From: Bacillota bacterium
Lineage (GTDB): Bacteria; Bacillota; Clostridia; Christensenellales; SZUA-584
Direction: 5' to 3'
Length of the DNA: 64,000 nucleotides
Assembly (NCBI GenBank): GCA_023415795.1
Contig: JAEZJG010000002.1
Span: 30,855 to 94,854 of the forward strand
Below, in pieces: positions 54,436 to 64,000 of this stretch. Below the pieces are notes generated by a model. The model had not been told where the DNA came from and ran no database searches. It saw only the letters and a list, made by a program, of their open reading frames with translations. A program made the translations under genes and the position numbers. The first letter of the stretch is position 1. Every line of letters starts with the position of its first letter.

Positions 54436-55566
54436 TTATAAACATTTTATGAATTGCGAGATCAGGCTGTTTTGCAAATCGAACCCCTTAACCGTGGGCG
54501 CAATGCCGCTTTTCGTCTGCGTCAGCAAACCGGCTTTTTCGCAGAAACGCACAGCGCTGCCAAACCGGTCCTCAAAGGCTTCGCCAAACCTTTCGTCATA
54601 ATCCGCGTAGGCTATACCGTCTTTCAGACGCAGCCGCAACATCACAAATTCCGCTTTTTCGTCCACTTCCTCCAGCTCCTGCCGCTCCGAAATCGGCGTT
54701 CTGCCTGTTCGGATGTGTTTGCCATACTCACCCAGCTCACACACGTTGCCGAAGCGGATGCGGCGCCCTTGCCTCAGCATGGAATGCGCCGCCACGCCCA
54801 GCCCCAGATACTCCGCCTCCGTCCAGTATTTCATATTGTGGCGGCATTCGCAGCCCGTTATGGCAAAGTTGGACGTTTCGTATTGCATCAGCCCCGCGGC
54901 TTCCAATGCTTTGATGCCCGCATGATACATCTCTCTATCCATGTCTTCATCCACACCCACGAATTGAGCAGCCAGCGGTGTGCCCGCTTCCAGCTTGAGC
55001 GCATACGATGACACGTGCTTTGCGCCCAGAGCGATCACGCGGCGCAGTGTCTCCAGATAGCTGTCCAGCGTCTGTCCGGGCAGACCGAATATGGTGTCGG
55101 CATTGATGTTGTCAAAGTGCTTGGTTGCTGCCTCATACGCCTGCAAAAACGCATCCCACGTGTGGCGCCGCCCAATGCGGGCAAGTATATCATCATCGTG
55201 CGTTTGCAGCCCCATGCTCAGCCGGTTCACACCGCAGTCCGCATAAGCCGCCAGCTTGTTCTCATCCAGCGTTTCGGGGTTGGCCTCCATCGTAAACTCG
55301 GCCACACCCCAGTTGCAGCACTCCTTGATACCCTTCGTCAAGCGGGCAAACTGCTGCGGCGTCAGCAAAGACGGTGTGCCGCCGCCCACAAAAACCGTAT
55401 CCACGCGACGCGAAAAAAGCGCGTCCGCGTACAGGCGCGCTTCGCCGATCAGGTTATCGATATATTTGTCCATATCCTCCTCGCAGCCGGGGGATGACAC
55501 AAAGTCGCAGTAGGCGCATTTGCGTTTGCAGAACGGTATATGGATGTATAGCCCCAGCGGCTGCAT
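54436..55566 (-). CDS. hemW: Radical SAM heme chaperone HemW
   Basis: A 376-residue protein with the cluster motif C13-x3-C17-x2-C20 followed by F (CKRKCAYCDF), GGGTPSLL and the HNxxYW motif (CRHNMKYWTEAEYLGLG) that marks HemW rather than the true coproporphyrinogen oxidase HemN. It hands heme to client proteins. It shares one base with lepA, the order found in B. subtilis (lepA-hemW-hrcA). Confidence 0.94.
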   Translation of the reverse strand: MQPLGLYIHIPFCKRKCAYCDFVSSPGCEEDMDKYIDNLIGEARLYADALFSRRVDTVFVGGGTPSLLTPQQFARLTKGIKECCNWGVAEFTMEANPETLDENKLAAYADCGVNRLSMGLQTHDDDILARIGRRHTWDAFLQAYEAATKHFDNINADTIFGLPGQTLDSYLETLRRVIALGAKHVSSYALKLEAGTPLAAQFVGVDEDMDREMYHAGIKALEAAGLMQYETSNFAITGCECRHNMKYWTEAEYLGLGVAAHSMLRQGRRIRFGNVCELGEYGKHIRTGRTPISERQELEEVDEKAEFVMLRLRLKDGIAYADYDERFGEAFEDRFGSAVRFCEKAGLLTQTKSGIAPTVKGFDLQNSLISQFIKCL

Positions 55567-57359
55567 CAGTCCATCTTGAGGACGGACATGAACGCCTCGG
55601 ACGGCACCTCTACGCTGCCCACCTGCCGCATACGCTTCTTGCCTTCCTTCTGCTTTTCCAGCAGCTTTTTCTTACGTGAGATGTCGCCGCCGTAGCACTT
55701 GGCCAGCACGTCCTTGCGCATCGCCTTCACCGTTTCGCGCGCAATCACCTTGCCGCCGATCGCTGCCTGTATGGGTATCTCAAACATCTGACGCGGTATC
55801 GCGTCTTTAAGCTTCTCGGCAATTGAACGACCTCGCGCGTATGCTTTGTCTTTATGCACGATGATGGACAGGGCATCGCACGTGTCACCGTTCAGCAGCA
55901 TGTCGAGCCGCACCAGCTCGCTTTTCTTATAGCCGTTTAACTCATAGTCCAGCGACGCATAGCCCCGCGTACGGGATTTCAGTATATCAAAGAAGTCGTA
56001 GATGATTTCGTTGAGCGGCAGCTCGTAGTGGATCATCACACGCGTCTCTTCGAGGTATTCCATGTTTTTGAAGGTGCCGCGCTTCTCCTGACAGATATCC
56101 ATCACCGCGCCCACGAACTCCTCCGGCGTCATGATGGTGGCATCCACCATTGGCTCCTCCATATAATCGATCGATGTGGGCGGCGGCAGATTGGTGGGGT
56201 TTTCCACCACCAGCGTCTCACCTTTCACAGTGATCACATGGTAGCTCACGCTGGGCGCGGTGGTCACAAGGTTCAGGTCAAACTCGCGCTCCAACCTTTC
56301 CTGAATGATCTCCATGTGCAGGAGCCCTAAGAAACCGCAGCGGAAGCCAAAGCCCAGCGCCACAGAGGTTTCCGGCTCGTACAGCAGCGAAGCGTCGTTG
56401 AGCGCCAGCTTCGCCAGCGCGTCGCGCAGGTCTTCATAGTCTGCGCCGTCCGCGGGATAGATACCGCAATAAACCATCGGCGTCACGTTTTTGTAGCCGG
56501 GCAGCGGTTCGGCCGCGCCGTCTTTGCCGTTGGTGATGGTATCGCCCACGCGCGTGTCCGACACATTCTTGACGCTGGCGGCAATATAGCCCACCTCTCC
56601 GGCGGACAGCGATTTTACAGGCAGCAGCGACGGCAGGAACACGCCCACCTCCGTCACGTCAAAGCGCTTGCCCGCTGCCATGAAAAGAATTTCATCGCCC
56701 GGCTTCACGCTGCCTTCCTTGACGCGCACATAACTGATCGCGCCCTTGTAGTTGTCGTAATACGAATCGAATATCAATGCCTTAAGCTTGTCGTCCGAGC
56801 TGCCCTTGGGCGGCGGCAGATACTTAACGACAGCCGCCAGCACATCGTCGATACCGACGCCCTCCTTGGCGCTGATGCGCGGCGCGTAAGACGTATCCAG
56901 CCCCAGCACATCCTCGATCTCTTTACACACCTCGTCTACCCGCGCCGATGGCAGGTCGATCTTGTTGATGACCGGCAGTATCTCAAGACCATTGTCCATC
57001 GCGAGATACACGTTGGCCAGCGTCTGTGCTTCGATGCCCTGGCTGGCATCCACCACCAGTATCGCACCCTCGCACGCTGCCATGCTGCGCGACACCTCGT
57101 AGGTGAAGTCGACATGACCGGGCGTGTCAATGAGGTTCAATGTATACTCTGTGCCGTCCAAGGTATAAAACATGCGCACTGCCTGTGCCTTTATTGTGAT
57201 GCCGCGCTCCTGCTCCAAGTCCATCGTGTCCAGTATCTGCGCATGCATGTCCCGCTGGGATATGGTATGCGTCGTTTCGATCAGGCGGTCGGCCAGCGTC
57301 GATTTACCATGATCAATGTGCGCGATGATGCAAAAGTTGCGAAACCTGCTGAGTCCCAT
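55566..57359 (-). CDS. lepA: Elongation factor 4 (LepA)
   Basis: A 597-residue translational GTPase: [18 protein letters not shown] (G1), DTPGHVDF (G3), NKIDLPSA (G4), and the LepA-specific C-terminal domain. It back-translocates or aids ribosome biogenesis and stress recovery. GGAGG precedes the ATG. Confidence 0.98.
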   Translation of the reverse strand: MGLSRFRNFCIIAHIDHGKSTLADRLIETTHTISQRDMHAQILDTMDLEQERGITIKAQAVRMFYTLDGTEYTLNLIDTPGHVDFTYEVSRSMAACEGAILVVDASQGIEAQTLANVYLAMDNGLEILPVINKIDLPSARVDEVCKEIEDVLGLDTSYAPRISAKEGVGIDDVLAAVVKYLPPPKGSSDDKLKALIFDSYYDNYKGAISYVRVKEGSVKPGDEILFMAAGKRFDVTEVGVFLPSLLPVKSLSAGEVGYIAASVKNVSDTRVGDTITNGKDGAAEPLPGYKNVTPMVYCGIYPADGADYEDLRDALAKLALNDASLLYEPETSVALGFGFRCGFLGLLHMEIIQERLEREFDLNLVTTAPSVSYHVITVKGETLVVENPTNLPPPTSIDYMEEPMVDATIMTPEEFVGAVMDICQEKRGTFKNMEYLEETRVMIHYELPLNEIIYDFFDILKSRTRGYASLDYELNGYKKSELVRLDMLLNGDTCDALSIIVHKDKAYARGRSIAEKLKDAIPRQMFEIPIQAAIGGKVIARETVKAMRKDVLAKCYGGDISRKKKLLEKQKEGKKRMRQVGSVEVPSEAFMSVLKMD

Positions 57360-57391
57360 ATATTGTCCTCCATTTTATTAACACGACTAAT

Positions 57392-57397
57392 ATTATA
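57392..57397 (-). promoter_or_regulatory. Probable -10 box of lepA
   Basis: TATAAT on the minus strand 33 bases before lepA. Candidate -35 boxes (TTGCAA, TTGACG) are badly spaced at 15 and 22 bases, so only the -10 is annotated. Confidence 0.45.
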
Positions 57398-57459
57398 TAA
57401 AAGTTGGCTGAATTGCAATCGTCAATATATAAACGCCCACGGTACGGTGATACTTCGGG

Positions 57460-57488
57460 TTGCAATATACACTGCCAGTGGTTAGAAT
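57460..57488 (+). promoter_or_regulatory. Sigma-A promoter of mmcQ and LUD gene
   Basis: TTGCAA (57460-57465), 17-base spacer, TAGAAT (57483-57488) on the plus strand, 34 bases before the mmcQ start. Confidence 0.65.
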
Positions 57489-57522
57489 AACAGAAAAGAC
57501 CATTTTGAAGGAGGGCATACCT

Positions 57523-57879
57523 ATGGCTTACGAATGGCTAGATGAGTATCTGCTTTCTAAAAAAGCAGCCGTCAAGGACTACAAAGCGGAGTGGGAGGCC
57601 TTCCGTTACATGGTAGGCGGCAAAATGTTTTGCATGATGGGCGGCGACAAGTCTGGGCGTCCGATCGTCTCACTCAAATGCGAGCCGCTGTTCGGCGAAG
57701 CGCTGCGGCAACAGTATGCAGACATCATCCCCGGCTATTATATGAACAAGGTGCACTGGAACTCAGTTTATCGCGACGGCAGTGTTCCGGATGATGTGCT
57801 GCGCCAAATGGCAGATATGTCGTATGATCTCATTTTTCGCTCGCTGACCAAAAAGGTTCAGGCAGAGCTGAGCGAATAA
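57523..57879 (+). CDS. MmcQ/YjbR family protein
   Basis: A 118-residue protein starting MAYEWLDEYLLSKKAAVKDYK, with the family pattern MVGGKMFCMMGGDKSGRPIVSLKCEP (core GGKMFCMM) and the ending GYYMNKVHWNSVYRDGSVPDD. The CyaY-like fold of MmcQ/YjbR may bind DNA or small ligands; function is unknown. GGAGG eight bases upstream sets the ATG. It precedes the LUD gene by 20 bases, probably one operon. Confidence 0.87.
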   Translation: MAYEWLDEYLLSKKAAVKDYKAEWEAFRYMVGGKMFCMMGGDKSGRPIVSLKCEPLFGEALRQQYADIIPGYYMNKVHWNSVYRDGSVPDDVLRQMADMSYDLIFRSLTKKVQAELSE

Positions 57880-57899
57880 CCTACTTTAAGGAGCAACGA

Positions 57900-58514
57900 A
57901 TGTCGGATATTCAGAAGGCGCTGGATGCGCTGAACAGCAAAGGCTTTAACGCCGTATACGCGGCGGACGCTCAAGCGGCTCTCGATCATGTGTTGTCGCT
58001 GATTGATCAGAATGACACCATCGGTGCGGGCGGCAGCGCAACACTCTATGAAACGGGCATCATCGACGCGCTGGTGGAACGCGGTCATGCCGTGTACCAA
58101 AGCGATCTGGCTCAAAAGCGGGGTTTGGACAGGGATGAAGCCAAACGGCTGGGCATGACAGCCGATGTGTATCTCACCTCCACCAATGCGTTGACGCTGG
58201 AGGGCGATCTCGTCAACATCGACTGCGGCGGCAACCGTCTGGCGGCCATGCTGTACGGTCCCGGCAAGGTCATCGTTGTAGCCAGCCGCAACAAGCTGAC
58301 CAGCAATCCGCATACTGCTGTTGCGCGTATCAAAAAATATGCGTGCCCGCCCAACGCCAGGCGGCTGAATTTCAACACGCCTTGCGCCACAACCGGCGTT
58401 TGCAGCGATTGTGACAGCCCCGACCGTCTGTGCAACGTGGTTGCCCGCATACAACGTCCACCCCGCGGCAAAGTATATCATGTGGTGCTGATTGACGCAG
58501 ATTTCGGATTTTAA
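57900..58514 (+). CDS. LUD-domain protein (LutC/YkgG family)
   Basis: A 204-residue LUD protein with IGAGGSATLYETGIIDAL, DVYLTSTNALTLEGDLVNIDCGGNR (core TSTNALTLEG) and VVASRNKLTSN. In Lut enzymes this family works in lactate oxidation, but no lutA/lutB is near. The C-terminus has a cysteine cluster, CATTGVCSDCDSPDRLC, spaced like a metal or Fe-S site. Its role is therefore open. A strong terminator follows. Confidence 0.87.
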   Translation: MSDIQKALDALNSKGFNAVYAADAQAALDHVLSLIDQNDTIGAGGSATLYETGIIDALVERGHAVYQSDLAQKRGLDRDEAKRLGMTADVYLTSTNALTLEGDLVNIDCGGNRLAAMLYGPGKVIVVASRNKLTSNPHTAVARIKKYACPPNARRLNFNTPCATTGVCSDCDSPDRLCNVVARIQRPPRGKVYHVVLIDADFGF

Positions 58515-58532
58515 GTTCTGGCAACAATTAAG

Positions 58533-58570
58533 AAAGGCACAGCTTATGAAATACAACAGCTGTGCCTTTT
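58533..58570. terminator. Bidirectional terminator between the LUD gene and ribF
   Basis: AAAGGCACAGCT pairs with AGCTGTGCCTTT around a short loop, with T-rich sequence after it on the plus strand and a TTTC tract on the minus strand. The two converging operons share it. Confidence 0.85.
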
Positions 58571-58594
58571 ATATTTCCATATTTGTGCTCAAGG

Positions 58595-59494
58595 TTATAT
58601 GCTTTGTATATCCCGCTGAATCTGCGCCTTGAGCTCATCCAAACTTCCGAACTTTTTCTCGTCACGTATACGCTTATTGAACGACACCGATATTGTTTTT
58701 CCGTACAGATCCTGGTTCAGCGCAAGTATGTGTATCTCGATGCTCTCACGCCCGCCGCTCACCACCGTGGGGTTCACGCCCACGTTGCACACGCCCCGAT
58801 ACATCCTGCCGTCCAGCGCAATGTCGACACCGTAAACGCCTCGCAGCGGGACGATCTTCTCAGGGGGCGCGATCAGGTTGGCCGTCGGAAAGCCCAGCTT
58901 ACGGCTGCCGATGCCGCGACCTGCGCCCACCGTCCCCGTCATCGTATATGCATAGCCCAGCAAATCTGACGCGCGTTCCACATTTCCCGCCTCAATGCAT
59001 TCGCGTATGCGCGTGGAACTGACCGGTTCGCCGTCGTATATCACCGGTGCGATCTCACGCACCTCAAAGCCAAGCTTCTCGCCGTCACGCGCCAGCGAGC
59101 TTGTGCTGCCCTTGGCGAATTTTCCGTAGGTGTAGTTATACCCGGCAACCAAGCAAACCGGATTAAATACTTCCTTAAGCAAGCGGGGAAACGCGTGATG
59201 ATCGATGGCTGCAAATCGCTTATCGAAGTGAGCGATGCACAGATAATCGATGCCAGTCTTCGCAAAGGCCTCTTTCTTTTCCTCCAGCGTAAACAAACGC
59301 ATCGGCGCATGAGCGGCATTAAACAGATCGATGGGCAGCGCATCAAACGTAAACACTGCGCTCTCTTGGGCACACTGCTTTGCCGCGTTGACCAGCGCCA
59401 TATGTCCGATGTGAAGCCCGTCGAAGGTACCCAGCGCCAGTGACAAGTTATTGAACTTTGTCTTTTGGGCCTGTGCCCAGCTGATAATCTGCAT
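58595..59494 (-). CDS. ribF: Bifunctional riboflavin kinase / FAD synthetase
   Basis: A 299-residue fusion: N-terminal FMN adenylyltransferase (LALGTFDGLHIGHMALV, with HIGH-like motif; VAGYNYTYGKFAKGS; SSTRIRECIEAGNV) and C-terminal flavokinase (GSRKLGFPTANL, GVYGVDIALDGRMYRGVCNVGVNPT with GVCNVGVNPT diagnostic). It makes FMN and FAD. It shares one base with truB. Confidence 0.96.
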   Translation of the reverse strand: MQIISWAQAQKTKFNNLSLALGTFDGLHIGHMALVNAAKQCAQESAVFTFDALPIDLFNAAHAPMRLFTLEEKKEAFAKTGIDYLCIAHFDKRFAAIDHHAFPRLLKEVFNPVCLVAGYNYTYGKFAKGSTSSLARDGEKLGFEVREIAPVIYDGEPVSSTRIRECIEAGNVERASDLLGYAYTMTGTVGAGRGIGSRKLGFPTANLIAPPEKIVPLRGVYGVDIALDGRMYRGVCNVGVNPTVVSGGRESIEIHILALNQDLYGKTISVSFNKRIRDEKKFGSLDELKAQIQRDIQSI

Positions 59495-60357
59495 TATTCA
59501 TCCACCAAAAGCGTTGAAATCTTGATCAAACCGTCGTCAATCCTGCCGATACCAAGGAACTCTCCATCCGCAAACACGCGCACAGCATCCGCAGCCGCGC
59601 CGTCAAAGCTGATCGCAGCGCCGTTGACCAGCAAACGCCGCTGCCAAGCCGCCGCATCTGCCCGAGGCAGTGCTGTCAGAAATGGTTCCACCGGCAGCAG
59701 TGCTCTCTCGGGCGCGCCGTCTTCTTGCAGCTCATCGGCGGTAAAAGCGTTTTCGACGCTCAGCCCCGCACACCGGGAACGCGCCAAAAACGACATATAT
59801 GCCGCTTGCCCCAGTGCCTTGCCGATGTCCTCGCACAATGTACGAATATACGTTCCCTTGCCGCAGACAATGCGGACACGGTGTGAAATCGATGATGTTT
59901 GCCCCAGATACTCCGCTTCAAAAATCTCAATATCGCGAGGCTTGGGTTCCAGCTCTATGCCGCGCCGCGCCAGCTGGTAACGCTTCATGCCGTTCTGCTT
60001 TGCGGCAGAATAAGCGGGTGTGAGCTGAGTCACGCAGCCCGTAAAATGGGTCAGTGCCTCCGCCACCTGCCCGGCTGAGGGCGGGGCTGCATCAGATCTT
60101 TCTATAACGGTACCGTAGCTGTCTCCCGTATCCGTAGACGCACCAAACGTGACCTCGGCAATGTATTCCTTCTTCCCGCCCATCAGATAATCGGAAATAC
60201 GCGTCGCTTTTCCGACGCAAATAGGCAAAACACCGCACGCGCCGGGATCCAATGTTCCCGCGTGTCCGGTTTTCTCTTTCAGTAAATGCTTAAGAAAAAC
60301 CACCGCCCCGTTCGAGGACATGCCCGGCGGTTTTAAGAAGTTGATGACCCCAATCAT
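59494..60357 (-). CDS. truB: tRNA pseudouridine-55 synthase
   Basis: A 287-residue TruB: VINFLKPPGMSSNGAVVFLK, motif II GHAGTLDPGACGVLPICVGKAT with catalytic Asp in TLDP, and KGTYIRTLCEDIGKALG. It forms Psi55 in the T loop of tRNAs. It abuts nrnA with no gap. Confidence 0.97.
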   Translation of the reverse strand: MIGVINFLKPPGMSSNGAVVFLKHLLKEKTGHAGTLDPGACGVLPICVGKATRISDYLMGGKKEYIAEVTFGASTDTGDSYGTVIERSDAAPPSAGQVAEALTHFTGCVTQLTPAYSAAKQNGMKRYQLARRGIELEPKPRDIEIFEAEYLGQTSSISHRVRIVCGKGTYIRTLCEDIGKALGQAAYMSFLARSRCAGLSVENAFTADELQEDGAPERALLPVEPFLTALPRADAAAWQRRLLVNGAAISFDGAAADAVRVFADGEFLGIGRIDDGLIKISTLLVDE

Positions 60358-61305
60358 TTATAAAAGCTCCGTCAGCTTATCTATCATGTCTTTCTTGACA
60401 TCTTCCAGTTTGCCGTTTGCCACACAGCCTGCCGCGTTTACGTGCCCGCCGCCACCATACTGAGCCGCCATCGCGCCCACATCGACATTTCCCTTGGAAC
60501 GGAAGCTGACCTTCACGCCGTTTGCGAGCTCCCGAAAGAACACCGCCACCAGCGTCTCCTCTATTTCCCGCGCAAAGTCCACGATGTTCTCGCAGTCCGC
60601 ACCCGTCGCGCCAAACTCCTTCATATCACTATCCAGCAGCGTGACACTGGCAATACGGCTGTTATCATGCAGCTCAAGCCGCGAAATTGCCCGTCCGATG
60701 AGCTGCGTTGCCAGCAGCGAGCGGCGCCGGAACAGCACATCCGCAGTGTCGCGCAGATCAAACAGCTCCACCAGCTCTGAGACGTAAGCCAAGCACTTGC
60801 GCCCCGTGTTCGAGTATGTGAAATTGCCGGTGTCGGTGGACATCGCGATATACAGATACTTCGCCATATCGGCATCAAATTCCACGCCGCACAGCTTTAT
60901 CAGCTCGAATATGATCTCCCCCACCGACGACGCTTGCGCTATATGGTTGATGTGCGCAAAGCCTTCGTTGGTGATGTGATGATCGATGTTGATGGTTTCC
61001 GTGGCGCGTTTGAACACCTTTTGACATTTGCCCAGACGGGCGGCATCGGCACAGTCTACTGCGATCACCAGACCGCCCGCGTTTTCACAGGCAGACGGTT
61101 CTTCCAGTATGCCCACGGGAAACAGCGGCGCATAGCGCCCCGGCATCTCACCGTCGCAGCACAGCCGCGGCTTCTTGCCCAGCTTTTCTAGCATACGAAA
61201 AAGCGCAAAGCCGGACCCGAGCGTATCGCCGTCCGGCTGTATGTGAGAGATCAGCACCATGCTGTCTGCCCCGTCAATCGCCTTTTTGATGTCTGTCAAG
61301 TCCAT
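60358..61305 (-). CDS. nrnA: DHH-family oligoribonuclease / pAp phosphatase
   Basis: A 315-residue NrnA: metal motifs LISHIQPDGDTLGSG, VIAVDCADAARLG and INIDHHITNEGFAHIN, then DHHA1 with GGGGHVNAAGC. It degrades nanoRNAs and hydrolyses pAp. The rbfA-nrnA-truB-ribF order is typical of Firmicutes. Confidence 0.95.
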   Translation of the reverse strand: MDLTDIKKAIDGADSMVLISHIQPDGDTLGSGFALFRMLEKLGKKPRLCCDGEMPGRYAPLFPVGILEEPSACENAGGLVIAVDCADAARLGKCQKVFKRATETINIDHHITNEGFAHINHIAQASSVGEIIFELIKLCGVEFDADMAKYLYIAMSTDTGNFTYSNTGRKCLAYVSELVELFDLRDTADVLFRRRSLLATQLIGRAISRLELHDNSRIASVTLLDSDMKEFGATGADCENIVDFAREIEETLVAVFFRELANGVKVSFRSKGNVDVGAMAAQYGGGGHVNAAGCVANGKLEDVKKDMIDKLTELL

Positions 61306-61308
61306 GCG

Positions 61309-61647
61309 CTATACTTTCTTGAGCATTTCGGATATCTTGCTGCTGTACTCGATGGACGTGTCCAGCAGAAACGTGATCTGCGGAAGGCGGCGCATTCTCA
61401 TACGCGCCCCCACTTCGTTTTTGATGTAATGCTCCGCATGAGACAGCGTTTCGATGGTAGACTTTTTCATCTTTTCCGTATCGTATACGCTGACATAAGC
61501 CTTGGCATATTTCAAATCACGGGACAACTCCACATGCGTGACGCTGGCCATCTCCGAAACCCTTGGGTCTTTAATCTCACTTTTGATGACATCGCTCAGC
61601 ACCCTTTTGAATTCTGACGCTATCACCGAGGTTCTGTCCTTTTGCAC
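61309..61647 (-). CDS. rbfA: 30S ribosome-binding factor A
   Basis: A 112-residue KH-type protein with FKRVLSDVIKSEIKDPRVSEMASVTHVELSRDLKYAKAYVSV (core IKDPRV) and RMRRLPQITFLLDTSIEYSSKI. It aids 16S 5'-helix maturation. The start is GTG, sharing its G with the infB stop TAG. Confidence 0.95.
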   Translation of the reverse strand: MQKDRTSVIASEFKRVLSDVIKSEIKDPRVSEMASVTHVELSRDLKYAKAYVSVYDTEKMKKSTIETLSHAEHYIKNEVGARMRMRRLPQITFLLDTSIEYSSKISEMLKKV

Positions 61648-64000
61648 TATCTTGCTATCTCCTGCATCTCGAAGGCTTCAATCACGTCGCCTTCCTTTAT
61701 ATCGTTATAGTTTTTGAGCGTTATGCCACATTCATACCCGGAAGCAACTTCCTTTACGTCGTCCTTAAAGCGCTTGAGCGATGCCAGCGCACCCTCGTGC
61801 ACCACCACGTTGTCACGCAGCAGCCGCATGGTCGAGTTGCGAACAATCTTACCATCCGTGACATAACTGCCCGCGATGGTACCAATGGACGACACAGTGA
61901 AGATGTTGCGCACCTCCGCATGACCCAACACAACCTCTTTGAACTGCGGCGCCAGCATACCCTTAATCGCCAGCTGCAGCTCTTCGATGGCCTTGTATAT
62001 GATGCGATACAGACGTATATCGACCTTTTCCTTATCCGCTTCGGCACGAGCAATGCTGTCCGGACGCACATTGAAGCCGATGATAATGGCGTTGGAAGCG
62101 GAAGCCAGCATGACATCCATCGCCTTGATTGCGCCGACGCCCGCGTGAATCACCTTCACGCGCACTTCGTTGTTGCTGAGCTTCTCCAGCGCCTGTTTCA
62201 CCGCTTCCACGGAGCCCTGCACATCTGCCTTGATGACGATGTTGAGATCCTTCACCTTGCCCTCTTCCACCTGGCTGAACAGGTCCTCCAGTGAAACCTT
62301 GGAAAGGTTCTTGAGCTGATCCGCCTTTTGCTTGTCTTTTCTTTCCTCGGCAACCTGACGCGTCAGCTTATCCTGCTCAACGGCATGGAGAATATCGCCG
62401 GCGATCGGCACCTCGGAGAAGCCGACGACCTCAACAGGTTGCGACGGAAGAGCTTCTTCCACGCGGTTGCCCATATCGTCTGTCATGGCGCGCACACGCC
62501 CATAGGCGACGCCCGCCACGATCATGTCGGAAACGCGCAGCGTACCGTTTTGCACCAAAACCGTCGCAACCGGGCCGCGTCCTTTATCCAGCTTCGCCTC
62601 AATGATCGTGCCCTTGGCAAGGCGGTTCGGATTCGCCTTGAACTCCTGCACATCCGCAACCAGCAGCACCATCTCAAGCAGGTTATCAATACCCTCCTTG
62701 GTGATCGCAGATACGGGAGCCATAATGGTGTCGCCGCCCCATTCTTCTGCCAACAGACCGTGCTCAGTCAGTTCCTGCTTGATGCGATCCGCATTTGCGC
62801 TCTCTTTATCCATCTTATTGATCGCCACGATGATGGGCACACCCGCCGCCTTCGCGTGGTTGATTGCTTCCACAGTCTGCGGCATCACACCGTCGTCCGC
62901 AGCCACCACCAGTATCGCAATGTCCGTCACCTGAGCGCCACGGGCACGCATCGCGGTAAACGCTTCGTGGCCCGGCGTATCCAGGAATGTGATCTTGCGC
63001 TCGTTATGCTCGATGGTATACGCGCCGATATGCTGCGTGATACCGCCGGCCTCGTGCTCTGTGACGCGCGTAAAACGAATCGCGTCCAGCAGCGAGGTTT
63101 TGCCGTGGTCGACATGACCCATGACGGTCACGATCGGCGGACGCGACTGAAGGTTCTCCGTCAGATCAGCCTGATCACCCTCGTCCAGCACGTCCTCCGC
63201 CGTTTTGTCCGGCTTATACTCCAGATCGATCCTAAACTCGTTACATATGAGCTGCGCCGTATCATAATCGAGCTCAGAGTTGATTGTGCTCATCATGCCC
63301 AGCAGCAACAGCTTTTTAAGAATGTCTGTCACCGGCTTGCCCGTCTTCTCCGCGAGCGTTTTTACCGATATCAATTCTGTATTCATCACCACTTTGTCGA
63401 TGACAACAGGCATAGGCTGCAAGACCGGCTTCATAGATTTGCTCCGGCGCTTGCCTCTGTACCTCTCGTCGTCCTCGCCAGTTACCCTTTCCTTCATCAG
63501 TGCTTTCTTGGACTTTCTATTCTTATCGTCTCTTGCGAAAGCACTCGGCTGCGTCTTTTTACCGGGAACGCTGCGCTTTTCAACCGGCACAAAGGGCAGA
63601 TCGGAATCCGTCTTTGCACCCGCCGGTCTTTTTCCGGGCATGGGTCTGTTTGCGCCGTCCGGTCTCGGTCCGCTTTGTCCATACGGTCTGTTGCCGCCGT
63701 CCGGCCTCGGTCCGCTCTGTCCATACGGTCTGTTGCCGCCGTCCGGTCTCGGTCCGCTCTGTCCATACGGTCTGTTGCCGCCGTCCTGTCTCGGTCCGCG
63801 ATCCCCATATGGTCTGTTGCCGCCGTCCGGTCTTGGCCCACGATCCGCATACGGTCTGTTTGCGCCATCCGGTCTCGGTCCGCGATTGTCTTGATTGTAC
63901 GGCCTAGCACCATCCGGTCTCGGTCCGCGATTGTCCTGATTATACGGTCTGGCGCCGTCCGGTCTCGGCCCGCGATTGTCCTGATTGTACGGTCTGGTGC
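61647..64000 (-). CDS. infB: Translation initiation factor IF-2 (N-terminus cut by window edge)
   Basis: The frame stays open to the window end, giving over 780 residues. It holds the IF2-N module ([25 protein letters not shown]), G1 [17 protein letters not shown]3 [14 protein letters not shown]4 AINKMDKE, and domains II-IV. IF-2 brings fMet-tRNA to the 30S and joins subunits. An ATG at 63641 is only an internal Met: the frame continues through tandem repeats rich in N, R, P, Y, G, Q and D. The true start lies beyond 64000. Confidence 0.97.
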   Translation of the reverse strand, partial: TRPYNQDNRGPRPDGARPYNQDNRGPRPDGARPYNQDNRGPRPDGANRPYADRGPRPDGGNRPYGDRGPRQDGGNRPYGQSGPRPDGGNRPYGQSGPRPDGGNRPYGQSGPRPDGANRPMPGKRPAGAKTDSDLPFVPVEKRSVPGKKTQPSAFARDDKNRKSKKALMKERVTGEDDERYRGKRRSKSMKPVLQPMPVVIDKVVMNTELISVKTLAEKTGKPVTDILKKLLLLGMMSTINSELDYDTAQLICNEFRIDLEYKPDKTAEDVLDEGDQADLTENLQSRPPIVTVMGHVDHGKTSLLDAIRFTRVTEHEAGGITQHIGAYTIEHNERKITFLDTPGHEAFTAMRARGAQVTDIAILVVAADDGVMPQTVEAINHAKAAGVPIIVAINKMDKESANADRIKQELTEHGLLAEEWGGDTIMAPVSAITKEGIDNLLEMVLLVADVQEFKANPNRLAKGTIIEAKLDKGRGPVATVLVQNGTLRVSDMIVAGVAYGRVRAMTDDMGNRVEEALPSQPVEVVGFSEVPIAGDILHAVEQDKLTRQVAEERKDKQKADQLKNLSKVSLEDLFSQVEEGKVKDLNIVIKADVQGSVEAVKQALEKLSNNEVRVKVIHAGVGAIKAMDVMLASASNAIIIGFNVRPDSIARAEADKEKVDIRLYRIIYKAIEELQLAIKGMLAPQFKEVVLGHAEVRNIFTVSSIGTIAGSYVTDGKIVRNSTMRLLRDNVVVHEGALASLKRFKDDVKEVASGYECGITLKNYNDIKEGDVIEAFEMQEIAR
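63643..64000 (-). repeat. Tandem 42/45-bp coding repeats in the IF-2 N-terminal region
   Basis: At least eight units in a row, five of 42 bp then 45-bp variants, encode [14 protein letters not shown] and derivatives such as [15 protein letters not shown]. All units keep the infB frame. The array continues past the window edge. Confidence 0.9.

Noticed and set aside
63643..64000. Tandem repeats that could suggest a CRISPR array
   Set aside because: Units are contiguous without unique spacers, are not palindromic, and translate in frame with infB.

Overview
The window reads as chromosomal core DNA from a spore-forming, Gram-positive bacterium of the Bacillota, most likely class Clostridia. The evidence is two alpha/beta-type small acid-soluble spore proteins, YabP and YabQ, a 21-residue SpoVM peptide, Bacillus-like gene order in several clusters, GatCAB, a zinc-ribbon L28, and strong GGAGG-type ribosome binding sites. 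Base composition is moderately GC-rich except for one AT-rich island. Genus and species cannot be decided from the sequence alone.

Layout. 1-4.4 kb: the end of mazG, then hup, an acyltransferase and a GPH-family transporter on the plus strand, converging on ppx. 4.4-9.5 kb (minus): divIC, yabQ, yabP, prfB, secA. 9.5-11.2 kb: a small AT-rich insertion bounded by perfect 74-bp direct repeats that duplicate the 3' part of a tRNA-Leu gene and its terminator. It carries two overlapping genes: a tyrosine-recombinase-like protein that seems to have lost its catalytic residues and ends in a zinc ribbon, and an HNH nuclease. 11.1-11.8 kb: a five-gene tRNA cluster (Val, Asp, Gly, Cys, Leu). 11.8-18.3 kb: a compact histidine operon, hisZGDBHAF-IE, without hisC or a histidinol-phosphatase gene. 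18.4-18.8 kb: two SASP genes. 18.9-37.6 kb: a block colinear with Bacillus subtilis (yicC-remA-gmk-rpoZ-coaBC-priA-def-fmt-rsmB-rlmN-prpC-prkC-rsgA-rpe-thiN-spoVM, then rpmB on the opposite strand, then asp23-yloV-recG). 37.7-46.2 kb: galU-ahcY-mtaD-lipoprotein-gatC-gatA-gatB, mostly joined by ATGA overlaps. 46.3-57.4 kb: lepA-hemW, then hrcA-grpE-dnaK-dnaJ-prmA-rsmE-mtaB-hinT behind a perfect CIRCE operator. 57.5-58.5 kb: a plus-strand pair, mmcQ and an LUD-domain gene. 58.6-64 kb: infB (N-terminus cut by the window edge), rbfA, nrnA, truB, ribF.

Most of the window is housekeeping: protein synthesis and folding, secretion, histidine synthesis, SAH recycling, PASTA kinase/phosphatase signalling and sporulation. 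The candidate for an undescribed system is the two-gene cassette at tRNA-Leu. Other points are a rearrangement at the mazG-hup / yabP-yabQ-divIC junction, a leader terminator before asp23, a zinc-ribbon acyltransferase, an AMIN-like/beta-propeller lipoprotein, and tandem repeats in the IF-2 N-terminus.
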